In this document: piece after piece, positions 25,009 to 36,635 of the stretch | How positions within the stretch are numbered: position 1 is the first letter of the stretch | Layout of the letters: each line of letters starts with the position of its first letter | Origin: Heterodera schachtii | Taxonomy: Eukaryota > Nematoda > Chromadorea > Rhabditida > Heteroderidae | Reading direction: 5' to 3' | Assembly (NCBI GenBank): GCA_023374025.1 | Contig: SIJG01000029.1 | Span: 848,342 to 912,341 of the forward strand | DNA length: 64,000 nt | Translations under genes and position numbers: made by a program | Notes under the pieces: model-generated | Database searches by the model: none | What the model was told of the DNA's origin: nothing | The model's input: the letters and a program-made list of their open reading frames with translations, nothing else

Positions 25009-27244
25009 ATGGTTACTGAACAGAATGGCGCTACTTTTGCTGTTGACGTTGAGGAAATTGCGGCTGGGCACCACGTTACGCCTGTGGACATGACAACAGC
25101 TACCAGCAAACTTCAGCTTGAGGTGTGAGTGGTCATTGATTCCAATTGCATTAAATTTTATTTAATGAAAAATTAATTTTCGGCTGCCGAAGTGCGAAAT
25201 CCGGCGAATAAACCGAATTGGTCGTCGTATTTGCGCTCTCAATTGGTGCCTCAAAATGAGTACAATTTCATTAGTGATTTGGAAAAGGCCAAAAACAAGC
25301 AGGAGAGGGACGAAGCGTTAGCCAAGGACAAAACGAATTCAGCACGGAGTATTATCAATTTGATCACCGAAGTTGCGAAGGATCAGCTGATCCGTTACGT
25401 TCTCACCCTTTTCGACGACCTTTTGCAGGTCTTTAATTTCCATTTAAATCTAATTAAAATCGTTTTTTACTATAGAAATAATACTTTGTATTTAATTTCT
25501 TTTTTTCAGACAGATTTAATTTAATTCTTTATTACTTTCAGGAGGACAAGTCCCGAGTCGAGATTTTCCACGATTATGCAAGACGACAAAAGCGAACTAT
25601 TTGGTCGTGGTTCCAAGGAATTTTAACGCGAAATGATAGTTTCATTGTCAATCAAGTAAGTTAACATAAGTTTTCCTAAATTGGTTTTGGATTTTACAAA
25701 AAGAACTCATTCATTTCATATTTTTCAATTTGATTTACTCATGAAATTTTGCTTATTCAATTTTCTTTAATAGTGTCGTGCTTATAATCTGTTCTCATAT
25801 TAACCTTTTTCCATTTGAAGATGTCTGCAATATTCTCAAAATTGGCTTGCTATGGCTCTGTGCTTATGGATGGACAAGAACTGCAAGCTTATTTCAATTT
25901 CCTTCAACAGGAAATAAAAAACTCGGTTGGTTGACCCATCTAAAACTGCTATTAAACATGTTTTTCAATAGAGCAACGAATACATAAATACCTCAGTTCG
26001 GTGTCTACAAATGATGTTACGCAAGGAAAAGTATCGACGAAAATTCGTCGAGTATGACGGCGTTAAAAGCATTCTTTTGGCATTGAATGGTCGTGCCAAT
26101 TTTCAACTTCAATACCAACTCATTTTTTGCCTTTGGTCGGTTGGTTTTTTTCGCACTTTTAACCCGAGAATAATCCTGGAAAAAGTGTAGTATTTGTTAA
26201 TTTAATTTTCCCATTTTTGTAAGACGATAAAAAAAATTTTACCTTAAAAAATGCCCGACATATTTATGCCAATCCATATTCAAAGTGCTGTTCAGGTGCC
26301 TTACCTTCGACAGTAACATCGCTCAGTTTGTCCAGGGATTGGGCATTATCCAACCATTGGGCGACATTCTCTCCGAATGCTCAAAAGAAAAAGTGATTCG
26401 AATCATTCTCGCGACCTTCCGAAATTTGTTGGAGAAAATTGACAACAGAGAGATGGTGCGCGAATCGGCACTGCAAATGGTCCAATGCAAAACGCTGAAA
26501 ACCCTTGAATTGATGGACGCCAAAAAGTTTGACGACCCGGACTTGGTGAGAGACTGAATAACTTTTGGCAATTTGGGATGGGAAATTAAATCAAATTCAG
26601 GTGGACGACATTGAATTTCTGTCTGAACGTCTTCACGCCTCGGTGCAGGATTTGAGTTCGTTTGACGAATACTGTGCCGAGGTCCGATCGGGCAGACTCC
26701 AGTGGAGTCCGGTGCATAAATTGGAAAAATTCTGGCGCGAAAATGCACAACGCTTCAACGAAAAGAACTTTGAATTGATAAAGTGGATTATTGCCTATTT
26801 TTTCAAAACTGATACTATAAAAAAACAAATTCTCAGAATACTCATCAAAATTCTCGAGACCAGCAGCGACCCATTGCCGCTCAGTGTTGCTGCTCATGAC
26901 ATTGGCGAATACGTCCGACATTACCATCGCGGAAAAACGTTTGCCCGCCGTCAAATTAAAAAAAACATTTTCCTTTTTATTTAGAATTGTCGAACAATAC
27001 CAAGGCAAACAAGCAGTGATGAAGTTGTTGAGTGCAGAGGACCCAAACGTTCGGTACCACGCTTTGTTAGGTGAGTGGGGATAATAAGAGAACTATGGGT
27101 ATGGCCAGATAATTAAACATACTTTCAGCAATCCAAAAGTTAATGGTGCACAATTGGGAATATCTTGGCAAGCAAATTGAAGGACTCGAAGGGGCAAAAG
27201 GCGCTGCGGGGGAAGAAGCAAAGGAAGTGAAAACGCGAAACTAA
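25009..27244 (+). CDS. vha-15: V-type proton ATPase V1 subunit H
   Basis: Regulatory subunit of the V1 sector, needed for proton pumping and for silencing ATP hydrolysis in free V1; it acts at lysosomal, endosomal and plasma membranes. Ten exons span the gene. Landmarks: [74 protein letters not shown] and the final [18 protein letters not shown]. The fold is an all-helical HEAT/armadillo-like array. The first intron is odd: exon 1 ends LQLE|GTGTGAG and the conserved exon 2 begins with GCTGCC immediately after TTTTCG, so its 3' end reads CG instead of AG. Third gene of the possible operon. Confidence 0.95.
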
Positions 27245-27562
27245 CGATATTGGAACCAATTTTACTGGTTACTTTTTACACAGCTGTAGTCAGACATTGT
27301 AAATTTCGGCATCATTTACGATTTAAGCATTCGCCGGTTCGTTAATTAATTTGTCATGTTGTGATTTTCTGTATTTTCCCCTTAATTTTTTTATCGTAAT
27401 TTAGCGACTCATCACTTCCCTTCCTTCATCAACAATAATTTCATTGTTTATTGAATAAAATAAATCTCTACCTTTTCAGTCTTTTTTTTTGTTTTTGAGT
27501 TGCTTTTTCTCTGCCACTTTTACAAAATATGTTCCACTTGCTCCATAAATTTTTATTTCTTG
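27245..27562. other. Intercistronic spacer, V-ATPase H to N6AMT1-ATG12
   Basis: AT-rich spacer of 318 bases with AATAAA-like sequence near 27454. No gene was found. Spacing and strand fit an operon or closely packed tandem genes. Confidence 0.45.
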
Positions 27563-29137
27563 ATGACTGCTCATTTGGCCACGCCCGATTACCAAATTGA
27601 CCATCCGAGTGTTTATCCTCCTTCCGAGGACACTTTTTTGTTGCTTGATGCCCTCGAAGCTGAACAAGCGGTACATACATTAATTGCGGAGTCGACAATG
27701 AAATTCTTCCCATCCAGCGGATCAAAGCAATCGCCCCTCGAATTTGTGTTGAGATTGGTTGTGGTTCGGGTGTTGTGTCCGCCTTTTTGAACAAATTGCT
27801 CACAAATGCTTCTTCCTCCGCTTCTGACAACGCCGGAGGGAGCGAAGAGTTAGTGGGAAAAGCCAAAACCCATCCCTTTTGGGCGGGGGGACTCAAACCG
27901 AATTCGAATTTGCCAATTTAATTGTCAAATGGAAACCCTTCCTTCGTCGCGAATTTTCCATTTTCATTTTCAGAAATTGCCAATTTTGCACCATTTGCAT
28001 CGATGTGAATTTGTACGCTTTGCACTGCACCCAAAAAACATTCGAAAAAATGGACGAATCCGCATCCATCGCTCATAATCGGACAAAGAAGCCTTTGATG
28101 GTCTGCTGCAATTTGTTGGATCCGTTGGCACATCGGCTGAAACACGGCGGCGTTGACATTCTGCTGATGAACCCGCCGTACGTGCCGACGGAGCAAACGG
28201 CGCAAAATGAACAGGCAGGTGATCGGGGGACAAAGTCAAATGGGAAGGGAGAGCTGTTGCCAAAGTAAAACTTGGAAACATTCAATGCCAGAAGAAGGCG
28301 GATAAGGGAACGAAATTTCCAAAATCTTCTATTCCATAAAACCAAAATTATATTAATTTATGTCCTCTCCCATAGGAATTGTGTTACGCCGGCGGTCCTT
28401 CCGGGCGCGCACTTCTCGACCGATTATTGCCTAATGTTGCCGACATTCTGAGTCCAAATGGCCTTTTTTACCTCGTTGCACTCAAAGAAAATGGCGTTGA
28501 CGAACTAATCTCTACCACAACCAGGTATTATTACGAAGATCTTAAAATCCTATCGAATGAATTTGGAAGGGAACGGCTTGGCATTGAGGGGACCGTGGTG
28601 ATGGAGCGACAGTGTCGGAATGAACATTTGTTCGTGCTCCGTTTCACCCATGCAAACGCGGAAACTGCTGTCCCAACCACCGCCGGTCCGTCGTCTGCCC
28701 CGACAGCGAAATTACCCGTCGCCACAACAGCAGCTGAAACACCGCCTCCTGCAGGCAGTGGCAACACCCCAAAGACACCGTCCAAAATCACCATCCATCT
28801 GAGACCTGTCGGCAGCGCACCGCAACTTGAGGCCCAGTACAGAAAACTGGTCACAAACTCTGGCCAGTCAATCGCCCACATCACTGTACCAAATTAATTT
28901 AACTGCTTATATTGTCCCCAATTGAGACATTTATTTTTGCTTTTATTTGAGTGTTCCCTTTAGCGTGTGCTGAGGAAATGGCTCGGCCTTGGTCCCACCG
29001 ACTCGCTCTTCTTGTTCGTCAACGAAACGTTCGCCCCTTTTCCCGAGCATACCATTGGCAATCTGTACGAATGTTTTGGATCACATGACAGTCGGAAATT
29101 GTACCTCCAATACTGTTTGACACCAGCATGGGGATGA
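27563..29137 (+). CDS. N6AMT1/HEMK2 glutamine methyltransferase fused in frame to ATG12
   Basis: Two conserved proteins appear in one gene. Part 1 is the class I methyltransferase N6AMT1 (HEMK2), which with TRMT112 methylates the GGQ glutamine of release factor eRF1. Evidence is YPPSEDTFLLLDALEAE (exon 27563-27670), the SAM loop EIGCGSGVVSAFL (exon from 27718), the catalytic MNPPYVPT near 28170, and AGGPSGRALLDRLLP with LSPNGLFYLVALKENG. In exon 28376-28885 the frame runs without a stop from the end of N6AMT1 (LFVLRFTHA) through a Pro/Thr/Ala linker of about 45 residues. It then enters ATG12 (KITIHLRPVGSAPQLE). Exon 28964-29137 completes ATG12 (LFLFVNETFAPFPEH, LYECFGS) and ends in T-P-A-W-G, the glycine used for conjugation to ATG5. 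No in-frame ATG lies in the linker; the nearest is within N6AMT1 at about 28601. Two joins upstream (near 27888 and 28228, both G runs) are one base out of phase. Confidence 0.85.
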
Positions 29138-29444
29138 AATAAATATATGTAAAGCTCCCTCCAATAAAATCTTTATTATGCGTTTTCATGCTAAAAATAA
29201 TATCTTGTATGGTCCATTAAAAATCGTTGGAAAAATGCACATAATAAGAGGAAGCGCTTACTTTTACCTACAAAAAGTTGTTTAAAATACTACATGTATA
29301 TTATAAAGAGCAATTAGTTGAACATCCCCACAATCAGCCGTCCATGGGAGGCACCGATTCATTATCGCGCTCCTCAAAAGGTGTTTCCGAGTGGGAAGAC
29401 TCGGACAAGTCGGACCTTAAGAGACGAGTACAACATCTTTGGCC
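29138..29444. other. 3' intergenic region between convergent genes
   Basis: Spacer of 307 bases between the ATG12 stop (+) and the BTBD9 stop (-). It has AATAAA sequences near 29141 and 29164 that could serve as polyadenylation signals. No gene was found. Confidence 0.5.
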
Positions 29445-32400
29445 CTAATTTGAAGTGTACCTGTCGGATGATGACGAGGAACCCTCTCTGTGGTCCGCAG
29501 CAGTGCTCAAATGCATTCCTTGCGCGTGGTTCTGACGCCCTCCGACTCCCTCAGTCGAAACACACTCTTCCTGCTGCTGGTTGTTGTTGTTATTGTCCAC
29601 TGCCTCCTCGGGCTGTACATTCGCTGCAATTCGTTCAACAATTGAATCCAAAGCATTTTGAGACGAGGCCAAAATGGACGACGAACTCGGCACACCAATG
29701 GACGGAGGCGAAATGTTGTCTTCAATGGTCTTTGTGACGATACGTCGCAGTCGGGCGAGCCGTTCCTCCTCTGAGACAATGTCCGTTTCCATTGCCGGAC
29801 ATTCAAAATGTACACAGTGGAACACTTCGTTGGCCGAATTGGAAGTGCCTGAAGCGATCGCAAATTTTGATTTTTGAGATTAAATCGGGTTCTTCTCTCA
29901 CCAACTATACGGATGAAAACGACCGGTTGTCGTATAAAATGGACAGTTTGCCAACTCCTGCAAATGTTTTCATTCATTAACAATAAGTGTATTTTTCATT
30001 TGTAATCAATTAGTAAGTGTGTTCTTTGTACCTGCGCTCATTCACTTCCGCCACTTTCGTCCATTTGCATTGGTCCGTGGACACTTCGATGAAAAATGAA
30101 TAACACCGATCATCGCAATCCCAAAGCAAAAGCCTGGACACAAAATGAACGTTTTTTGTGTTTTAATGGATGGGAATTAAGTGCCTCATCGTTTCCACAA
30201 GAAACGGCTGGGGAAGTTGGACGACCAAAGCGCCGCTGCCCAATTGGTGGCAAGTGTAACTGGAAAAACAGACAAACAAGTGGTGAATAATGGATAGTGA
30301 TAGGTTAAAGTTTAAAGCCACAAAACCATGTGTCAAGCCGACCTCTAATCCTCCTAAAATATACAAATTACGAACCCATCGTCCCAGTCGTAATTTTTGG
30401 TGTCCCCGTTGAGAAGGGCATTTCTGCTACGCGACACTCCCTCAATGACAATGGCATTGTTGGCAATAGTCGCAATGTTCACACGTGGTACTGACAATGG
30501 AAAGGAAGGAATATATTTCGAATTACCTTTTTAAAACTACTCTGAAGTGTGGTTAGGTAGTCAATTTCAAACGAATCCGTGACGTAAAGCGCCTCAAAAC
30601 GACTCAGTTGGAAAGTGTTGTTCACTGAACAATGTGTGCCAACAATACTAAAAATGAATAATGGAAACCAGAAAGGAAGTTATGGTCGAAATCAAAAAAT
30701 GCCAAACCAAAAACCCAAGACAAACCGGATGAACTTTACGACCCTTTCGTCGAAAAGTAAATTTTGTCGTGATCGACAAACGTAATGACTGTGGTCAATG
30801 ACGCGGACCCAATCCATTTGATCGACACTGACCTAACACACCAAACATTAGAAAAGTAAAAGGGAAAATGAACAAAAAAAAAACCAAAAATGACACTCAC
30901 TTCAACAAAATAGGAATAGGTTCGCTGGTCGCGGTCCATCAGATGAAGTTTGATGTTGTTGAGAATGAACGGCCGGCCTAATTCGATCTAAAAACATAAA
31001 ATATATTAATTTCGAAAAAGAAATATTGAAAATATCACCGTTATCCCGGAATTCGCTTGATTTATCAAATGTTTTGCGTAAGAGCGATCAATTGGGTCGA
31101 CGGAGGAAGCATCTTCCTCACCGACTTTGTTCGACAGTAAAGCCGTACGAAGATCACCGGAAGTCACTTTGGCACCGAAAGAGGGCGTGGCCACATTAGT
31201 GCCGGGGACTAAAATGTGTGACAAGTTTAGTCATTGATTAAAAATTGCATTTTTTGGGCTAAATTTATGTTTAATCGAGTTAACTCACACAAGAAACCGC
31301 GATAGTTGAGCTCAGAACTCCGTTTCGTGTTCAGGTCTTTGATGGCATCCAGAATTTGGTCGGCATTGAAAAGGTCGGACTCGCGGACGGGCCCCAACAA
31401 TTCGCTCATTTTGAGCAACGGAAGCCGAACTTGGGAAAGCACGGAAGGGAAGGAAGCAGACTGATTGTGATAAAAAAAGAGATAATCGGTTGGTTTTTTG
31501 GCCTTCCTTCACCTCCTCCGGGTGGGCATCAATCCATTTGCGAACGGCAAAAAATATTTCCAATTCGGTGACACAAAAGGAATTCCGACAAAACACTTGG
31601 ATAAACGCAGAGGCGGGCAGTTGAAGAAAGGACTAAACATAAACAGTTGCAATTAGAGAATTCTCTGGAAAAAATGCAAAAAATGACCTGCCCGGACAAC
31701 AAATCGGAAGCGTAATTATCGATAAAATCCAAACAGGCGGCAGAAAGTCCTTCGATTGAGTACAAATGCGCGACCGTAAAAATGGAGCAAACATTTCGAA
31801 CTTTCAAAATGGTCTAAATCGATAGAGAATATTTTTTAAGAAATAACGTATGGTTTGTTACCTTTAAATATTCCGGAATTGCAGCTTCGAGTTCGGAAAA
31901 GCCGTACTTATGGACCAGGGCGAGCATATCCAACACAAAACTGAGCTCGAATGATTTGAGTTGCAATTTGCCAGTGTAAATGTATTTGAGAAGGGCCTAA
32001 AAAACAGAAAATCACCAGCAAAAAAACATAGATCAGACAAAAATGGGACCAACTTGGAAAGCCTGGACGGGCGTATCGTGCAGAATGACTTCGCTTTCCG
32101 ATGACTCGCGCATGCCACCGTAAAGCATTGCCCTTTTAAGTTGGCATATTTGTTCGGTTGGTTATCACTAAACCCCTCGCCTACTTGAAATATGAACTCC
32201 GTGCGGCCAAAACCACTCGATGGACGGGAAAACGTTGATTATCGACGACCAACACAAAATCACTGAATTCGTCGTTCAGATGCAAACTCGCAATTTGTTC
32301 AACAAGCTGAGAAGTGTGCTGAATTTCACCACCTGAGGAAATGGCAAAGAATAATTTGTAATATTAAAAAGAGAGTGAACGAAGCGACACAATCGCAGAT

Positions 32401-32681
32401 CCAAGCCCGGGAGAAAGAAGTTTTAGTGATTAAATCTACTAAAATTCTGACAATGAGCAATATTTTATAAATTTTGCTAATTTGTTATTTCAGGCCTTGG
32501 TGAACTACATGAAATTTCTCAAAATTCAGGAGCAAACAGCACTAACAAAACCATGGCCTGACTCACTGAGGTTGGACATTCGATTAGTGATTGAGGACGA
32601 AGAATTGAAATCCTGAAGGCTTCCGGCCAAACTCGCACTACTTCCACAGTTCCTCAGCGCGGGGTAATAATGCGTACTCAT
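29445..32681 (-). CDS. hpo-9: BTB/POZ domain protein BTBD9 (HPO-9)
   Basis: Cytoplasmic BTB-BACK protein with two C-terminal discoidin-like (F5/8 type C) domains; BTBD9 is probably a Cullin-3 adaptor and is linked to iron and dopamine biology in animals. ATG at 32681 (exon 32681-32567). The BTB domain follows (exon 32332-32185, F-S-D-F-V-L-V-V-D-N-x-R-F-P-V-H-R-V-V-L-A-A-R-S; then LYGGMRES and ALLKYIYTG). BACK follows (C-R-N-S-F-C-V-T-E-L-E-I-F, V-R-L-P-L-L-K-M-S-E-L-L). The first discoidin-like domain has LMDRDQRTYSYFVEVS and VIDHS; the second has C-H-Q-L-G-S-G-A-L-V-V-Q-L, CDDRCYSFFIEVSTDQ and F-I-R-I-V-G followed by V-F-H-C-V-H-F-E-C. The end is a disordered Ser/Asn/Gln-rich tail. Many small exons run to the stop at 29445. 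It lies 226 bases after SAP18 on the same strand. Confidence 0.92.
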
Positions 32682-32906
32682 CAACGAAGCGACACTCACT
32701 TGGCAATTAATAATTTAAAAAGTATACTACCTAATTGAAAAATGAAATTAAAATATAAGGAATGCTCAACCAAAATAAATTTGAAATTCGTTATTTTCAT
32801 AAATAATAGAGAAGGCGTGAGATATTCAAGAAAATGGAAACAGCGTTTTGTGTTTGCTTCTCAACAACGACAAATCCAATTGCAAAAGATCATTTCCAAT
32901 AGTCCC

Positions 32907-34210
32907 TCAGCGCATAAATCCGCCGCTAAAACGTCCACCACCGGGCCCCCCGGCTGAAGAGACGCGGTCTCGCTCCATGCCCATGCCGCGGTCACCGCCG
33001 CCCATTCGACGGCCCGGCCCTCCGTAGGGACCGCCCATTGGCCCGCCGTTTCCGCGTCCGCCTGCTTCAGGAGGACTAATCACAACATCGATGAAGTCGC
33101 CAACTTCGAATTTGCACTGACTGAGCTGAAAATTTCAGGGCTTTTAAACAAAAAAAAAAAAGTTAGTGATGGAAAAAATAAAAAATTTACTAAAAGATGG
33201 CCAATTTTAAATTATAAAATAATTAAATAACAAAAATCTCACAGTTTTGTCGTCGTCTTGCGACCTTTGTCCGCTGATGGTCATCCCAACTTCGTGCATT
33301 GCATAACGTGCAGAGTAACGGTCGGGAGTAACTTGAGCAAAATGAATTGTATGTAGGACGTTATTCATTTATCGTACCAACGGCAAAATTGAATTCAGTT
33401 CCCCTACGCCTCGCGTCGGGGTTGACATCTTTGATCAGCGACGTTAACTCCTTGAGAGTGCAGTCCAACCTTAATGAATAATTTTATTAAAACTAAAGGA
33501 TCGGGACCCTTTTGGATTGTAAATTTTTTTTTGTGATAATAGATAATATTTCGTGAAATCTTGATCCCCGGTTTTTTGGGGTTGCTGGTGATAAATCTGA
33601 AACCTATGACCAATTCCGCTTTCCGGTATTTATACAGTTTAGGCCACATGAATTTTGTTTGTTAAAATGCATAAAAAATGTAACCGTTGGGTTTTTTTGT
33701 CGCTGATCATGATATGACATCCATTTCGACCAATTCCGAACCCCGGACCCGGGTTCGAACAAAGTAGAAAATTCATATTTCACCAAAATCCACATTTATT
33801 CCAAAATTAAAATTCATGTGGCCTAAACTGTATAAGTACCCAATTTCCTAACTTAAATTTCAACAAAAAAAATTCATAATGGAAAATTTGAATTTTTGAC
33901 TTTTGTCGAGTTTAAAAATTGGTTAAATGGATCAGATTCGTAATAAGGAATTCAAAAAAGGTTTTTCTTTTTTGAATCCAATACTGACCAGGTGTAAATT
34001 TGAAGTTCGTTTGGAGGGACGGTACCACGCGAATAATCACTGGTCGAATTATGACGTCCATGGGCACAAAAAATCCGTAGTAACAGAGGACAAACCTAAT
34101 AAATTCACATGAACTAGTATATAAAATAATTATTAAATATTTACCTTTTCACGGTCGATGGTTTTCTCAACTGGCACTTCCACTTGGGACACAACTTGGG
34201 CAGAAGCCAT
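32907..34210 (-). CDS. SAP18: SAP18, Sin3-associated and splicing-linked protein
   Basis: Ubiquitin-fold protein found in the Sin3-HDAC co-repressor and in the ASAP/PSAP complexes with RNPS1 and Acinus or Pinin. Five exons read: 34210-34145 (M-A-S-A-Q to T-I-D-R-E-K), about 34100-33990 (CPLLLRIF, G-R-H-N, V-P-P-N-E-L-Q-I-Y-T-W), about 33470-33380 (LDCTLKELTSLIKDVNPDAR, F-N-F-A-V), about 33335-33240 (MTISGQRSQDDDKT) and about 33127-32907 (FEVGDFIDVVISPP). The core matches animal SAP18 throughout. The C-terminus differs: human SAP18 ends soon after T-P-P, whereas this protein adds about 50 residues rich in Gly, Arg and Met (G-G-R, G-R-R-M-G-G, F-S-G-G-F). The tail is RGG-like, suggesting RNA binding (inference). 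Divergent from NUF2. Confidence 0.92.
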
Positions 34211-34598
34211 TTTCAAAATATGAAAAATAGTAAAACACAATAAAATATCAAGAGAATTAATTCTATAAAAATCTTTATTTAAATTAAGACTTAAATAGAG
34301 TTAGTCCAAAAAAAATCCCGGGGGAATTTGTATGGTACTGTTCGGCATATTACGGTGCGGCATATTACAAAGATACAAAGCGATACCGATTCAGTTTTTT
34401 TTAATTGCAAAATTTTAAATGTTTATTACGCCAAATAGCGTATTTTGCATTTTTAAATGAGGAAGAAAGTAATTAGGTAGCTACTTATCTACGTCTGATC
34501 TTCGGATTCCTTCAAACCTAAAAATCGGAATATGTGCTCAAAATCTCATTTTCTAATGAAAATTTTCTCATTCCAGAAAATTAACTTAAGAGTATTAA
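34211..34598. promoter_or_regulatory. Divergent promoter region, SAP18 and NUF2
   Basis: 388 bases separate the starts of SAP18 (-) and NUF2 (+). The region contains a short direct repeat GGCATATTAC at 34345 and 34359. Promoters are expected here by position only; no motif was assigned. Confidence 0.45.
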
Positions 34599-36635
34599 AT
34601 GGCTGGACCCGACTCTCGTTTTATTCTCGAATTCTTCAACCGTGAGGCTAAAGAGATTGGAGTAACGCAGGAATTGCTTAACAATTCACAGGTTTTTGAC
34701 TTTATGATCATTAGAATTTTATTTGTTTTTTTTATTCAGCAGTCCGATCAGTTGATCCAGGCTTATTACTTTCTGTGTGATTTGATTTTTGAAAATGTCG
34801 GCACCACCAAAGAGAACGAGTGTGAAGTGGCCACTGATCTGACGAGGGCTCGTCCCAAGATGATCATCCGAACGCAACAGCATAGGTACGTTGGTTTTTG
34901 ATCTTACAATTAGTATTTTCGTATAGTAGTTTTTATATACATTTTATCCACAATTTGTTCAGCAATTTGGTGTTCAACAAGTTGTTCGATGGTTCTAACG
35001 AATTTCTCTACTCCGATCTATTGCAACCGGACCCCCGCAGAACGAAGATGCACATTGCTCAACTGATTCGCTTGTACACCACAAAGTGTGACATTGCCAA
35101 AGAGCTTTCGGCGGTGGACAATCACATTGTGAGTATATAATTTTGCGGAGTTTACTAATTTTAGTTTACCAATTGGGCTAATTCATTTATTCGGAATTTA
35201 CAAATTTAAGGATGAACAAATGAAAGCGCATGACTTTGAGAAGAACTGTGAACGTTCCACACATGCTGTATGAGATGATGTGTAATTATACGCGGAAGAG
35301 TTTTTCCTTTTTAGCAACTGAAAGATCGCGAAGAAGCGCTTAACCGAATGGAGACGCGAAATGACGAAATGGGCAGCAAAGTGCGACGATTCAAGGACAA
35401 ATTGAACGACCGACAAGCGCTAGCGGAGGATGAGAAAAGAAATGTCGAACGCATTGACAAAATTTTGTTGGGGGCACAGTGCGAAAATGCAAGTGAAAAA
35501 TGAAATGCTGAAAAAGGAGCGGAAAATTGTCAAAAACTTGGATTTATTAACATATTATTAGTGATTTTTCGCATATTTTTAATAAAAATTATAGGACGAA
35601 TGCAAGGAATTGTTTGCCCAGGAAGAGGAAAACCGCAAACGATTGGACAACAACATTGTGAACTCACCGGAACGCATCATCGAAGAGCTGTCCAACATGG
35701 AGGCCGAAGTGGAGGACATCCGTCGCAAAAATGATCAAGCAGTGTCCGTTGTCCATTTGTTCGGTGTTTGTAATTGGTCATTTATTTTGTTAGGCAAAAC
35801 GACCGAAAGTTGGAGAGGGAATACGGCGAACAACGCGTGACCAGCCAATGCGTGGAGAGTCTGATCAACGGCATGCAAAAGTTGGAGATGATGCAGGAAC
35901 AAATGGTGGAGATGCGGGCGAAGGAAGAAGAGCGACGAAAGGTCGTCCCATTTGGTGATTTAATCCAATTTATTTATTATTATTAAGCAAATGGACGACT
36001 TGGAAATGACCCGCAAAAATTTGATGGCCGAAATTGAAGTGTTGGAGAGACAGTCGACGACCGACTTGGAATCGTTGGGGGGCGAAGTCAACCACAGGGC
36101 TAAGTCGCTGGCGATGCACAACCAGCAGAAGGCACAGCTCGAAAGGTGCCGCTGCCAATCAGTGGGATTTGGAGAGAGTTTCCTGAAATTGCATCCTTTT
36201 TATTTTCATTTAAACCTCCCTATTTTATTGGGAAAGTAATTTAACACTGACCATGAGAGAATTGGTCATGAATTCTAAATTAAAAGTTAAATAGGTAACC
36301 CATTAATTATTCAGTGATGAAAAGGAGTTGGCCAAGCAACTGAAGAAGAAGAAGGACGACATTCGCCAGCATCAGCAGGAGATCAAGCGAAAAGACCGTT
36401 CTTTCATCATTCTTACCGACACTTACGACGATTCCGTGGCCAAACTTTTCAAAAATTTGAGCCTTGTGGAGCAAAAGGTGGGAAAGGGCGCCCTTTTGTC
36501 TTATAAATTCGGCAAATATGAAAAATAAGGCGGAAAATGTTATTTTTTGTTGTAATTTTTTAGGTTCAAGTGAGTCGCTCAAACCTTCTCAACCTGTTCA
36601 ACGAGAACGCAATTTTTGGTCCGTTCAATCAGTGA
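34599..36635 (+). CDS. him-10: Kinetochore protein NUF2 (HIM-10)
   Basis: Component of the NDC80 complex that attaches kinetochores to spindle microtubules. ATG at 34599; the first three exons are 34599-34691, 34740-34885 and 34963-35128, in phase. The N-terminal calponin-homology-like region ends with D-L-L-Q-P-D-P-R-R-T-K and I-A-Q-L-I-R-L-Y-T-T-K, the counterpart of the conserved C-P-K-A-K-R-T and I-I-N-F-I-x-F in other NUF2 proteins. The rest is coiled coil (heptad-rich, Glu/Lys/Arg/Gln). It includes NIVNSPERIIEELSNMEAEV, matching the conserved I-V-x-S-P-E-K-L motif of NUF2. The end is F-N-E-N-A-I-F-G-P-F-N-Q. Family assignment rests on these two anchors and overall architecture; coiled-coil similarity alone would not suffice. 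Confidence 0.75.
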
